Positions 52,605 to 61,624 of a stretch of DNA of 64,000 bases are shown here, in pieces. The stretch's first letter is position 1; each line of letters begins with the position of its first letter. The DNA is from Litoribacterium kuwaitense (GTDB lineage: Bacteria > Bacillota > Bacilli > Bacillales > DSM-28697): assembly GCF_011058155.1 (NCBI RefSeq), contig NZ_JAALFC010000010.1, forward strand, positions 16,964 to 80,963. Reading direction: 5' to 3'. The notes below the pieces were generated by a model. The model saw nothing but the letters and a program-made list of their open reading frames with translations. It made no database searches and was not told where the DNA came from. The position numbers were made by a program, and so were the translations under genes.

Positions 52605-54143
52605 CTATTGTCCTTCATTCGTTTCATGCCATTTGTCTAGCTGTGACTGCATCTCATCAATCACTTCATTTATGCCTGCTCTCTCAAGGGCGCTTAAAAA
52701 TTCATCCAAACCTTCATCAGGGGAAACTGCACCAGTATTCAATCCAGGTCCGTGCTGATCCATGACTGAGGTAATATTGGCAATTTGTGAAGCGACGGGC
52801 TCGACATCAAATTTAAATCCAATCATTGGTGACGGAGTTGCATTTTCGTTTTCTTCCTTAATCGCATCGTTTATTGCAGGGTCTTTACCCGCGACTGGAT
52901 ATGCATTAAATGTATTCCCAAAAATCCAATCAGCACCAGGCGCATAACCAGAATCTTCAATTGGTTCGACGACATTATCCTCATTCATCGTGTAGTGTTC
53001 ACCTTCAATACCATAAATCAGCAGGTTATACAGTTCGGGATCCGTATTGACTAAATTTAAGAACATCATTGCTCGTTCCGGGTTTTCAGACGTACGACTA
53101 ATTGCTTGTAATGTCGTAATAATTGACCCTGTACCTACATAAGGATCGGTCATAAATTTTACCTGTACTTCCTCCCCATACTTCTGCGCAGATTTTATTT
53201 CGACACCAGGTTCGTTCACATGATGATATTCAGACACAACTCTTCCACTAGCAATCAGATCATTCGTATCACTCAAGGTTGGTGCATCTTGATTAATTAA
53301 TCCTCCTTGATACCAATCATAGACTAGATCTAAATATTCTTTGTATTCTGGCGATGCAAACACATTAAATACTTTTGTAGGCTCTTCCCAGCGAATAGCA
53401 CCCATTTTATCTACAAGCTCAATTCCTAATGAATTTGAAAAACTTTCTAGCAGTCCTCTGCGGTCCATATGAAGTGGAACAACATTATCCGCTCCTTGTT
53501 GTTTAATAGTCTCAAGAATTGGTGTAATATCTGTAAATGGATCGGAGATTGCATCGATATCCAAATCATATTGATCTATTGCGCTCGCTACAATTCGATA
53601 TGCTTCACGGTTTGTCACTGTTTGATAATTAGGTACACCGTAGATTTCTCCATTAATGCGAGTTGCGTCCCAAATGAAGTCAGGCATGCTATTCAAAACA
53701 TCAGGTGCGTACTCCTCCAACAGCTCATCTAATGGGATAAAAGCACCGTTGGCTTGGTTTTGCATATAATCAAAGTTCCAATTTGACGTCCAAATAATGT
53801 CTGCATTTTCCCCAGAAGCGACAACTAGATTTAACCGCTCCGTGTAGTCACCGAAGGTTTGCGTTTTAAAATCAATCGTCGCGTTGATTTTTTCTTTTGT
53901 TATTTCATTAACCGCCTCTTCAACTTTGTCGATATCAGCTGGAATCGAAGCTAAAGGAAAATACCACGTTAATTCTACTGGTTCTAACTCGCTTTCTGAT
54001 TCACTCGTACTGCCATTATTGTCCGCTTCACTCCCCCCTGAGGACTGATTATTCGTACCTTCACTAGAGCAGCCGACGATCAACATCATTAATCCAAGAA
54101 ATATGACTAAAAGCATGGAAGAAGAAGTGTTTACACGCTTCAT
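52605..54143 (-). CDS. ABC importer binding lipoprotein, LplA-like (oligosaccharide)
   Basis: Lipoprotein of 512 residues. Signal MKRVNTSSSMLLVIFLGLMM then lipobox LIVGC and a Ser/Gly/Asn/Glu linker. It starts mature domain with VELTWYFPLASIPADIDKVE and carries the LplA-family DUF3502-like C-terminus (NEENATPSPMIGFKFDVEPVASQI is the relevant region, about 420-445). AAGGGGG precedes the ATG. It is the third gene after LplB- and LplC-type permeases. No ATPase gene is in this locus, as usual for this class, which borrows an MsmX-like ATPase. Confidence 0.85.
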   Translation of the reverse strand: MKRVNTSSSMLLVIFLGLMMLIVGCSSEGTNNQSSGGSEADNNGSTSESESELEPVELTWYFPLASIPADIDKVEEAVNEITKEKINATIDFKTQTFGDYTERLNLVVASGENADIIWTSNWNFDYMQNQANGAFIPLDELLEEYAPDVLNSMPDFIWDATRINGEIYGVPNYQTVTNREAYRIVASAIDQYDLDIDAISDPFTDITPILETIKQQGADNVVPLHMDRRGLLESFSNSLGIELVDKMGAIRWEEPTKVFNVFASPEYKEYLDLVYDWYQGGLINQDAPTLSDTNDLIASGRVVSEYHHVNEPGVEIKSAQKYGEEVQVKFMTDPYVGTGSIITTLQAISRTSENPERAMMFLNLVNTDPELYNLLIYGIEGEHYTMNEDNVVEPIEDSGYAPGADWIFGNTFNAYPVAGKDPAINDAIKEENENATPSPMIGFKFDVEPVASQIANITSVMDQHGPGLNTGAVSPDEGLDEFLSALERAGINEVIDEMQSQLDKWHETNEGQ

Positions 54144-54340
54144 CGTTTGACCCCCTTACAATTTTTTCTAATTTTTTCAGATGACAGTTAACACTGATTC
54201 TCTTCATGTACCATTACGGGAACATCTCTCGCTATGGCAAAGGGACAGCACAAGACACTCAGGTGACAAGTGCTGTTTATGTCAACATTCTATAAGAAAA
54301 ACGTCTAATCCCCCTTTCGCTATTTCTCTTATAGAATGAA

Positions 54341-55233
54341 TTAACCTTTAATGGAGCCAACAGTGAGCCCCTTTACAAAAAAGCGTTGAAAAAACGGGAA
54401 GACAAATAACATCGGTCCAGCAACTAATACGGCCATGGCCATCCTTGCAGATAATGAAGGGAATTGGGACATATCAATGGATACATTTGCGCTATGCATG
54501 TTGTTCGATAAAAATTCAATCGTATTCATAATGCGATATAAAAGTAATTGCAATGGGACTAAATCTTGGTCATCGATAAACAGCAAGCCTAACCACCAAT
54601 CATTCCAATACAAGAAAGACGTAAACAAGCCAACAGTTGCTAAAGCCGGTGTGGTTAAAGGAATAATAAGTTTAAAGAAAATTCGCCATTCTCCAGCGCC
54701 ATCGATCTTGGCAGATTCAACAATTTCAAAAGGCACTTGATCCATAAACCCTTTCATAATCAATACGAAAAAAGGATTAACTAAGTACGGTAAGATTAAA
54801 GCCCAAATCGTATCTCCCAAATGTAAAAATTGCGTAACCAATATATATAGCGGCACAATCCCCCCACTGAAAAGCATCGTAAAAAATATATAAAAAGTCG
54901 TCATGCCTCTGTAGCGATAGTCCTTTCGTGATAATGTATAGGCAATTGTGGATGTTAACAGCAAACTGCTGATCGTTCCGAAAACGTCACAAAAATAGTG
55001 ACACCATAAGCACTAATCAATGGTCCAGCTGACTTTAAAACGACTTCATAGGATAATAAGCTAAATTCTTCAGGAATGAGGCGATAGCCATTTGTTAAGA
55101 TGGACTGTTCTTCACTGAAAGAAATAGAAAGCACCAACAAGAAGGGGACAATGATACCGATGGACAATATCGATAATATGGCATTCACGCTAAAATGATA
55201 GAGATCGAATTTTTTTGTTTTCACGTGCAACAC
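54341..55233 (-). pseudogene. ABC importer permease, LplC/YtcP-like, frameshifted
   Basis: Two frames make one CUT1 permease of about 297 residues. The first (start near 55224-55233; GTG, TTG and GTG candidates after GAGAGG) encodes LYHFSVNAILSILSIGIIVP and reaches VTIFVT. At 54980-54986 one base is missing; with it, FGTISSLLLTSTIAYTLSRK continues in the second frame. The EAA loop ESAKIDGAGEWRIFFKLIIP and the terminal FFVKGLTVGSIKG are intact. A one-T contraction of TTTT(T) or a lost G explains the break, so an assembly error is plausible. It would partner the LplB-like permease. Confidence 0.82.
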
Positions 55234-55259
55234 ATCCTCTCTTAACTAAATCAGCTAAT

Positions 55260-55273
55260 TTAAAGCGCTTTCA
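55260..55273. promoter_or_regulatory. cre (CcpA) site between lplB- and lplC-like genes
   Basis: On the minus strand TGAAAGCGCTTTAA differs from the ideal palindromic cre TGAAAGCGCTTTCA at one base. Placed inside the operon, 30 bases before the second permease, it could act as a CcpA roadblock, giving glucose repression of everything downstream. Confidence 0.6.
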
Positions 55274-55324
55274 AATATATAGTAGGAAAAGTTGTCGCTC
55301 TTTATTTTTTAAGGATTTTTCAAG

Positions 55325-56296
55325 CTACCATAACGCATGATCTTTGTTAATTTTCTTGATAATATAATTTGTTAACAGCACCAACAGTAAACCAACAATC
55401 GATTGGTAAAGCCCAACTGCCGTAGCCATACCAATGTCACCTACAACGCGCAATGAACGATAGACGTACGTATCAATGACATCTGTTGCATTGTATAGAA
55501 AACTGACATCATTAGGGATAAAATAAAACAAGCCAAAATCAGCCCGAAAGATTTTCCCCATTTCTACAATGAATAAAATGATAATAAGTGGCATAATTAA
55601 CGGGATCGTAATACTTCTGATCATTTGCAGCTTCGATGCCCCATCAATTTTTGCAGCTTCGTAATAAGATGAATCAATTGCCATAATGCCTGAGTAATAT
55701 ATTAACGATGAAAAACCAATGCTTTTCCATAAATGAACGAGAATAATGATAAATGGCCAATAACTCTGCTCTTGGTACCACCGAATCGGATCAAAGCCAA
55801 AATCAGCCAAAAGCTGATTAATCAAGCCATTATCATAATCTAAAAAGGATTGTGCAATATACCCAACAACGACCCATGATAAAAAGTATGGGAGAAACAG
55901 AATCGTCTGGTGCACTTTGATCCATTTCTTTCGCACTTCATTCATTAACACAGCAATGGCTACAGCAATGACTGTCGTTAGAATAATAAATGTCAAGTTA
56001 TAAAGGATTGTATTACGCGTGATCGTAAAAGCCGTTTGGGAAGTGAAGAAAAATTCAAAGTTCTCGAACCCCACCCACTCACTCCCCCATAACCCTTTAT
56101 CGTATCTAAAATCTTTAAAAGCTACGATGAGAAATATAAGCGGTAAATAGGCAAATACAAATGTGTAAATGACCGCTGGCAATGATAATGAGAGCAACGG
56201 CATGTTTTTCTTAAATAATTTCCACTCTTTTTTTATTTTAGAGTTTCCTATCATTTTTTGTTTTTGCTGCTGACTGGTTGAAATGTCATTTTTCAT
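55325..56296 (-). CDS. ABC importer permease, LplB-like
   Basis: CUT1 permease of 323 residues. Start ATG 56296 with AGAGGTGAG five bases upstream; the longer upstream frame lacks a site. A cytoplasmic head of about 30 residues precedes helix 1 (LLSLSLPAVIYTFVFAYLPL). The EAA loop is AAKIDGASKLQMIRSITIPL (about 218-237), and FRADFGLFYFIPNDVSFLYN plus the C-terminal TNYIIKKINKDHALW are LplB-type. First gene of the importer operon. Confidence 0.88.
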   Translation of the reverse strand: MKNDISTSQQQKQKMIGNSKIKKEWKLFKKNMPLLSLSLPAVIYTFVFAYLPLIFLIVAFKDFRYDKGLWGSEWVGFENFEFFFTSQTAFTITRNTILYNLTFIILTTVIAVAIAVLMNEVRKKWIKVHQTILFLPYFLSWVVVGYIAQSFLDYDNGLINQLLADFGFDPIRWYQEQSYWPFIIILVHLWKSIGFSSLIYYSGIMAIDSSYYEAAKIDGASKLQMIRSITIPLIMPLIIILFIVEMGKIFRADFGLFYFIPNDVSFLYNATDVIDTYVYRSLRVVGDIGMATAVGLYQSIVGLLLVLLTNYIIKKINKDHALW

Positions 56297-56727
56297 CTTC
56301 TCACCTCTGTTCATAAAATGATGGATACTTGAAGCTTCAAAAATCTCGATATCCGTCGGTTGACTCGACTTCATTTTTTCACAGAAGAATAAAGATGGAT
56401 ACTGCAAAATTAAGAATTATGTGTAAATATAGCTATTCATGCGTAAAGTACAGTTCAATTCGAAAATTACACTCCCACACGCTGAACACCCAGCTTTGGT
56501 TTTTCAGGATGATTAACGACACCATATGAGCTTCACAAAAAGAAAAATCGTTCACCTTTTGCGATGTTTGACAGCAACAACTTATTTTACTATATCAAAA
56601 TAACTTTCGTGTTGCTGTGTTAAATATCTTTTAACAAATTTAAAATCACTCTGATGTTTATTTATAACCATAGTTCGGAGCAATCCTTTGACCGTGGGTA
56701 TGATCGTCAATCATCGCCCCCAAACAT
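56297..56727. other. Intergenic region upstream of the glycan importer operon
   Basis: About 430 bases without a gene. It should hold the promoter of the importer operon. An inverted repeat ACAGCAAC (56571-56578) / GTTGCTGT (56611-56618) with a 32-base AT-rich spacer is the only regulatory candidate, perhaps an AraC-type site. Confidence 0.35.
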
Positions 56728-56761
56728 TAAAAAGATGAATCAGCGGTTTGCACTGTTCATC
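56728..56761 (-). terminator. Terminator of the DUF3006 gene
   Basis: GATGAA/TTCATC outer stem with further pairing inside, followed on the minus strand by TTTTTAATG, about 30 bases after the stop. Confidence 0.6.
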
Positions 56762-56790
56762 TCGTTTCAGTTATTCTTTCTCAAATCGAT

Positions 56791-57006
56791 TCATTCGCTT
56801 TTTTCCTTGGATCGTGCTTCTCTCGTTGCTTTGACATCCGGAATCAGTTGGACAACCTTTTCTTCTTCAATTTTGACGAAACAGCGCATGCCTTCGGTCA
56901 CTTTTTTCGGAAGCTCACCTGCTCGAATGTAATACTTCTTAGCGTCATCTCCGATAAGAATAGTGGCATAGTCGTCCCCAATTCGATCAATTACACCCCA
57001 ATCCAC
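56791..57006 (-). CDS. DUF3006 small protein
   Basis: Small acidic/basic protein of 71 residues. Start GTG 57006 with AAAGGAGTG about six bases upstream (an upstream TTG at 57027 overlaps it). DWGVIDRIGDDYATILIGDD and the following ELPKKVTEGM and KEEKVVQ-like segments give the SH3-like beta pattern of DUF3006, common in Firmicutes. Function unknown; homologues are often encoded next to metallo-beta-lactamase (ComEC-like) proteins, and an MBL-fold gene does lie upstream here, 490 bases away. Confidence 0.75.
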   Translation of the reverse strand: MDWGVIDRIGDDYATILIGDDAKKYYIRAGELPKKVTEGMRCFVKIEEEKVVQLIPDVKATREARSKEKSE

Positions 57007-57391
57007 CTTAGTCACTCCTTTTGTCAATGAGGTAAATGTATTTCTTTAAGCTGTTCAGCATTCTTTCTTAACCTCTATCGAAGAGGCCGTTACTCATCCA
57101 CCACCTCTTCAAGACACCTTTCACCAATGCAGGTACGATTTCCTTCAATCGGTCCATATCTCATTTTGATCTCCCATAATCTGAAGGCTTTAAACCAAGC
57201 CTGTGCTGACAAACATACTAAAGAGAACACCTCAAATGTAAGCGATAACATTTATTTGGTTCTAAGCAAATATTGAATAGTGTGCAAAAATTGCATGCTC
57301 TCACAGCCATAAGAGAGGCAATATGAGGTAAGAACGGGTCAGTCGATCTATCGTCACTTATGTGAAACAAGCATTTTCGCAAAAATTGCAT
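57007..57391. other. Intergenic region, possible tiny ORF and a short direct repeat
   Basis: About 385 bases. A 24-codon minus-strand frame (57090-57164) begins MRYGPIEGNRTCIGERCLEE after GGGAGATCAAA and may be a micro-protein, but is too short to support. The 13-mer GCAAAAATTGCAT occurs twice (57284-57296 and 57379-57391). Confidence 0.3.
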
Positions 57392-57447
57392 AAAAAAAAG
57401 ATGCAGCTATACTCACTGATCATTAACCAGTTAGCAATAACTGCATC
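57392..57447 (-). terminator. Terminator of the MBL-fold hydrolase gene
   Basis: GATGCAG/CTGCATC base stem continuing with TTAT/ATAg pairing, followed on the minus strand by eight T, about 50 bases past the stop. Confidence 0.75.
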
Positions 57448-57498
57448 ATGGATAGAACCTTTATCGTACAACAGTGTATAGCGAATCGTCACCTGTCA

Positions 57499-58329
57499 CT
57501 ATTGTGACCTTACTTGAAAAGACATACCATCATAAGCACACAACGCCCCTAAACGGGCGGCTTTCGCCTCAATCTCCTCATGAGGCCCTGCCCAGCCTTG
57601 ATGAGAAAAATGAGTCGCGATAAATGTCGTTTTGTCTGTCGCCGCACCAATATCCTTCATCCGCTCCATCATAAGCTTAAAATCGGTTTCATTTAAATGT
57701 TCTTTCACAGATGGGCGCCCCCATACCGTACCTTCTAGGATCACGGCATCAAAGCGATGGGCGCTCAACTCATGCCAAACCGCTTCAGAATAAACGCCAC
57801 TGTCCGATGCAAATAACAGCACACAGCTTCCATCATCAATCATGTAATTCATCGCATCTCCTACAGTTCCATGATGATTTGCCTCTATCGCGGTCACAGT
57901 GTATCCGGATGCTTGTATAGTGCGTCCTGGTAAAATAGGCGTTCTTTTGATTTGTGACCGTTGATCCTTCATTCCTTCTTCGTCCCATCTCATCCAAACG
58001 GAAGGACCGGCAATCATCGTAACGTCCGGAAGGTCCGTTGCCAACCGATACGCCTTTTCCCTCAAAACAAGATTCTCTGGATCAAAATGGTCTGAGTGAC
58101 TATGTGTAATTAACATCGTTTCAACGTCACACAAGGAAAGACCTTGCTCGGCGCAAGAGGCAAAGATATCTGGGCCGAGATCAATGAGCAGCTTGTTGTC
58201 TATCAAGACACTCTGCCTTTTACGGATGTTACGCCCACCGTGTTTTCGTGCATGCTCACACGTATCACAATTACAAAATGGAGAAGGAATGCCTTCAGCT
58301 GCTCCTGTGCCTAGAAAGGTGATTTGCAT
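57499..58329 (-). CDS. MBL-fold metallo-hydrolase, PhnP-like
   Basis: Cytosolic hydrolase of 276 residues. N-terminal MQITFLGTGAAEGIPSPFCN then CDTCEHAR gives a PhnP-type structural zinc cysteine cluster (C-x-C-x2-C). The catalytic metal motif is MLITHSHSDHFDPENL (about 75-90), followed by ANHHGTVGDAMNY, FASDSGVY and ATHFSHQG. PhnP is a cyclic phosphodiesterase of phosphonate breakdown; no other phn gene is here, so a general phosphodiesterase role is safer. Ribosome site is weak (GAGTGAAG). Confidence 0.85.
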   Translation of the reverse strand: MQITFLGTGAAEGIPSPFCNCDTCEHARKHGGRNIRKRQSVLIDNKLLIDLGPDIFASCAEQGLSLCDVETMLITHSHSDHFDPENLVLREKAYRLATDLPDVTMIAGPSVWMRWDEEGMKDQRSQIKRTPILPGRTIQASGYTVTAIEANHHGTVGDAMNYMIDDGSCVLLFASDSGVYSEAVWHELSAHRFDAVILEGTVWGRPSVKEHLNETDFKLMMERMKDIGAATDKTTFIATHFSHQGWAGPHEEIEAKAARLGALCAYDGMSFQVRSQ

Positions 58330-58576
58330 TTTTTCTTCACTCTTTTCTATTAAAGTTCACATTTTCATTTCACACAAAAACTATATCAACTCTCACTTTA
58401 AAGTTCAAATAATTTAGTCTCTTTCAAAAAAATACACATGCATGTAAGCATCACTCGACTTCTTTGCTCACTAGCTTGTTGTTTCTACATATAATTTATC
58501 CTAAAGCTAATAACTCTTCTAATGCGGGCCTTTATGGACTTTGATACACTAGCAATAAAAGAGGAGGGTTTGGCCT

Positions 58577-59422
58577 ATGTCTTTTATTGTAGATGCAGCT
58601 TGGCTATATGGAATGCTTCATGATGAAAGTGAACCGCTTGTGATTATTGACTGTCGTTTTTCTTTACAAGATGCTGAGGCTGGTCGACAAGCGTATGAAC
58701 GCGGTCACATTCCGAGCGCAGTTTATGCCGATCTTGAAAAAGATTTATCTACACTCGCTAGCGAACACGGCGGGCGCCACCCATTGCCTTCTGAGCAAGA
58801 GTTAGCGGTAACGTTTGGTGCCATGGGCGTTGACTCGACAAAGAAGGTTGTCGTCTACGACGATGGAGAAGGAATGATGGCATCTCGTGCTTGGTGGATA
58901 CTTCATTACCTTGGTCACCCCGAAGTCTATGTGTTAAATGGCGGAATTGAAGCTTGGAAGGCGGAAGGCTTTGACATGACAACAGAAGAAACCGTCCCTG
59001 AGCAGCGCACTTTTACACCGCGGCCGCGCCATGACGAGCTGGCTACCATGGAGGATGTCCGCAACCAGTTAACAGACACATCCAGCTTCTTGATTGACTC
59101 CCGTGCACCTAATCGCTACCTCGGTATCGAAGAGCCGCTCGATCCCGTGGCTGGACATATTCCAGGAGCAATCAATGTCTTTTGGAAAGGTGTGCAACAA
59201 GACAACTCAATACATTGGAAAAACAAAGAAGCGCTACAAGCGCATTTTTCCAAACTCCCTGCTCATAAAGAGATCATCGTATATTGTGGTTCCGGCGTCT
59301 CAGCCTGCCCGAATGTCCTCGCCCTGAAAGAAGCAGGATTTACGAATATTAAGCTCTATGCTGGAAGTTGGAGCGATTGGGTTTCATACGCAAACAACCC
59401 GGTGGCAACAGGACAAGATTAA
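58577..59422 (+). CDS. Sulfurtransferase (two-domain rhodanese)
   Basis: Protein of 281 residues made of two rhodanese domains. The N-terminal domain (about 5-130) is non-catalytic (IIDCRFSLQDAEAGRQAYER, GHIPSAVYADLEKDL). The C-terminal domain holds the persulfide loop IVYCGSGVSACPNV with catalytic Cys at about 238; the six-residue loop CGSGVS fits a thiosulfate/3-mercaptopyruvate sulfurtransferase. GAGGAGG precedes the ATG. Monocistronic, with a strong terminator shared with the convergent neighbour. Confidence 0.93.
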   Translation: MSFIVDAAWLYGMLHDESEPLVIIDCRFSLQDAEAGRQAYERGHIPSAVYADLEKDLSTLASEHGGRHPLPSEQELAVTFGAMGVDSTKKVVVYDDGEGMMASRAWWILHYLGHPEVYVLNGGIEAWKAEGFDMTTEETVPEQRTFTPRPRHDELATMEDVRNQLTDTSSFLIDSRAPNRYLGIEEPLDPVAGHIPGAINVFWKGVQQDNSIHWKNKEALQAHFSKLPAHKEIIVYCGSGVSACPNVLALKEAGFTNIKLYAGSWSDWVSYANNPVATGQD

Positions 59423-59447
59423 TCAAACACTCTTTTTCAACTTACAT

Positions 59448-59487
59448 AAAAACGCTTGGCCGCGATTTTTTTCAGCCAAGCGTTTTT
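59448..59487. terminator. Bidirectional terminator
   Basis: Perfect 13-bp stem AAAAACGCTTGGC/GCCAAGCGTTTTT between the convergent rhodanese and dioxygenase genes, with T runs on either strand. Confidence 0.9.
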
Positions 59488-59508
59488 AATACTATTTTTT
59501 TGTAACGA

Positions 59509-60405
59509 CTACACGCCCCATTCCTTACGAGCCTCGGCTACCGATTTTTGTGGCGTGGTGCCCCAAGCGTAATGCCCTTTTGGTTTTTTGCCAACCCAGC
59601 GTTCATCCACGGGCTCTGAGGCAAGTTGATAGCGTGTATCGGCACTAATGCGAAAACGATTTGTCGTGTTATTGAGTGACGCATGCATCATATACATGCC
59701 AAAGAGAATCATATCCCCAGCCTCAAAGGAAGTCGTCGCCCATTGTCCGCCAAATTCATCAACAATCTCGACCGGATCTTCAGAAAACCACCCCGTAGCC
59801 ACATTATCACGGTCAACGTCCATTTCACCGTACGTTTCTTTAATTTTTTTAAAGTGCTGTGAACCTAGACAAAGTGCCAATGTCCCTAACTCAAGCGATG
59901 TGTCACCAAAAGGCGTCCACATCGTATACACACTTTTTGTGCCTCTTCCCATGTACACGACATCGTAATGAGCGCCTGTGTTTCCTCCCTTTCCAATCGC
60001 TCGTGGCCATTTAAAATCGTACGTCATCGTCGGTCCACCGAGCAATCGCTCTGTGAATTCCATGATTTTTGGAGAATTAACTACTTGCAAAAAGGAAGGA
60101 AAATCCTCTTGTAACTGATCGGCACTTCCTCCCCACATGCCTCCTTTGTTTTCAGGGCCGATGACTCCTTCTTCAAGCGGTGCGTCTGGGTCAAGTCGAC
60201 CATTCTGTTGCAGCTTTTGAAGAAACTCGGTGCGGGCTTTCATCACCGTATCACGATCATGAAACCCACGAATTAGGAGATAACCATCCTCTTGAAGGCG
60301 GGCTCTTAAAGCGTCCGTATCGTCTAAAATATCATTGCTGCTCCTAAGCTCAGTCAGATACTTGCTATCCATTTCCAACTCTCGTTTGCCAATGTTTACT
60401 TTCAT
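59509..60405 (-). CDS. Phytanoyl-CoA dioxygenase (PhyH)-family Fe(II)/2-oxoglutarate oxygenase
   Basis: Protein of 298 residues with a double-stranded beta-helix. Iron ligands: HYDVVYMGRG (HxD) at about 141-143 and the histidine of GMYMMHASLNNTTNRFR (about 241), with the following arginine for 2-oxoglutarate. N-terminal LQEDGYLLIRGFHDRDTVMK is the usual PhyH opening. The substrate is unknown (small hydroxylatable metabolite). A cre-like TTAAGCGCTTTC lies just upstream (about 60426-60437), and an AraC regulator follows 120 bases upstream on the same strand, suggesting carbon-source control. Confidence 0.87.
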   Translation of the reverse strand: MKVNIGKRELEMDSKYLTELRSSNDILDDTDALRARLQEDGYLLIRGFHDRDTVMKARTEFLQKLQQNGRLDPDAPLEEGVIGPENKGGMWGGSADQLQEDFPSFLQVVNSPKIMEFTERLLGGPTMTYDFKWPRAIGKGGNTGAHYDVVYMGRGTKSVYTMWTPFGDTSLELGTLALCLGSQHFKKIKETYGEMDVDRDNVATGWFSEDPVEIVDEFGGQWATTSFEAGDMILFGMYMMHASLNNTTNRFRISADTRYQLASEPVDERWVGKKPKGHYAWGTTPQKSVAEARKEWGV

Positions 60406-60524
60406 AACGATCCATCCTCTCTTTTTTAAGCGCTTTCTTTTTACTTCTTGTAAGTATCATACAGCCATTCTCGAGAAAAATCGTTAATGAAAACAAACCT
60501 AAATTTATTCAAAACGCAACTTTG

Positions 60525-61304
60525 TTAATGATAGTCAAGTCTCTGACGCTGACGCCAATCAGAAGGCGAGCAGCCCTCCCACTTTTTGAACCAGAGCGAA
60601 AATGAATGAAGCAATGAAAAGCCTACCATTGCTGCAATGGTTTGAATATCTTTATCAGAAGAGCTCAACAGCCACTTTGCTTCGGTCAGTCGGCATTGCT
60701 GCTGATACTGCTTAGGTGTCATCCCATACGTTTTATAAAATTGCTTACGAAGGCCACCTTCAGATAACCCCGCCATCTCTGCCAATGTCTTTACCTTGAC
60801 CGAGCTGTGCACGTGCTGACGGATGTAATCGCCAATAAAGGACACTGTCATTGCTTGTTGATTGGCATGTCCATGTTCTGTAAGAAATAATAAAAGCATC
60901 TCAATCCAAACGGCATGATGGCGAAGTGGGTCTTTGAGACGGGACGAATAAATACGAAGCCATTCTCTAAATAAACGATCATAATGCTCTTGATCAAGAG
61001 GAGACAGAGCGATGATTCGTGGCTGTTGCTCCTCTATCAGCTGATCAAACAATGCTTGAACGTGCACCGGAAGCCTTTCAGCTAATATAACAGCAAACCG
61101 AATTGGCGTTGACGCATGGAAGGAGTGAGGTACATCTGCTGGAATCAGCACAATATTTCCCGCACTCACTTGAACATCACGTTCCGACGTGCGAAAAATC
61201 CCCGCCCCTTCCATAATCATCGTCACCTCGACCTCAGGATGACTTCTTAAGCAGTCATCCTCCCATTCTTTTCCGTGCGCACCGATGAAGCTTTTCGTCT
61301 CCAA
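60525..61304 (-). CDS. AraC-family transcription regulator with N-terminal cupin
   Basis: Regulator of 259 residues. The TTG at 61304 has AAGGGGG eight bases upstream. Residues about 10-90 form an AraC-type cupin (EVTMIMEGAGIFRTSERDVQ, VLIPADVPHSFHAS). Residues about 155-255 form the two HTH motifs (VKTLAEMAGLSEGGLRKQFY and IQTIAAMVGFSLLHSFSLWF, ending WEGCSPSDWRQR). It sits upstream of the PhyH gene in the same direction and likely controls it. The inducer is unknown. Confidence 0.88.
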   Translation of the reverse strand: METKSFIGAHGKEWEDDCLRSHPEVEVTMIMEGAGIFRTSERDVQVSAGNIVLIPADVPHSFHASTPIRFAVILAERLPVHVQALFDQLIEEQQPRIIALSPLDQEHYDRLFREWLRIYSSRLKDPLRHHAVWIEMLLLFLTEHGHANQQAMTVSFIGDYIRQHVHSSVKVKTLAEMAGLSEGGLRKQFYKTYGMTPKQYQQQCRLTEAKWLLSSSDKDIQTIAAMVGFSLLHSFSLWFKKWEGCSPSDWRQRQRLDYH

Positions 61305-61624
61305 TATCTAAACCCCCTTCACTACACATTTGATCATATCTTTTAAGATCAGTTTACGACGAAACGACACAAAATCAAGTGAAGCTGCTACAAGTACATT
61401 ATCGCGCACAGGCGTCTTGATCAGTGCGATGACCTTATTGCCTTGTATCATCTTAGAACATGTCAGTATGTACTTCCACAGCTAGAAGAAGTTAATAAAA
61501 TATCTCCCCTCTTCACCACGCACTTTTACTGCATAATCTCTGTAGTGTTTTAACGTTTTTTGCCAAGAAGTCTCCATCTTCAAGCGTGTGAAGGGTGACA
61601 TCCCAGCGATGAGGTGAAGATGAA
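61305..61624. other. Intergenic region, no gene supported
   Basis: About 320 bases between the AraC gene and the IS605-family remnant. An 86-codon minus-strand frame (61482-61742) runs into the element's left-end hairpin and has no ribosome site; it was not accepted. Confidence 0.35.
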
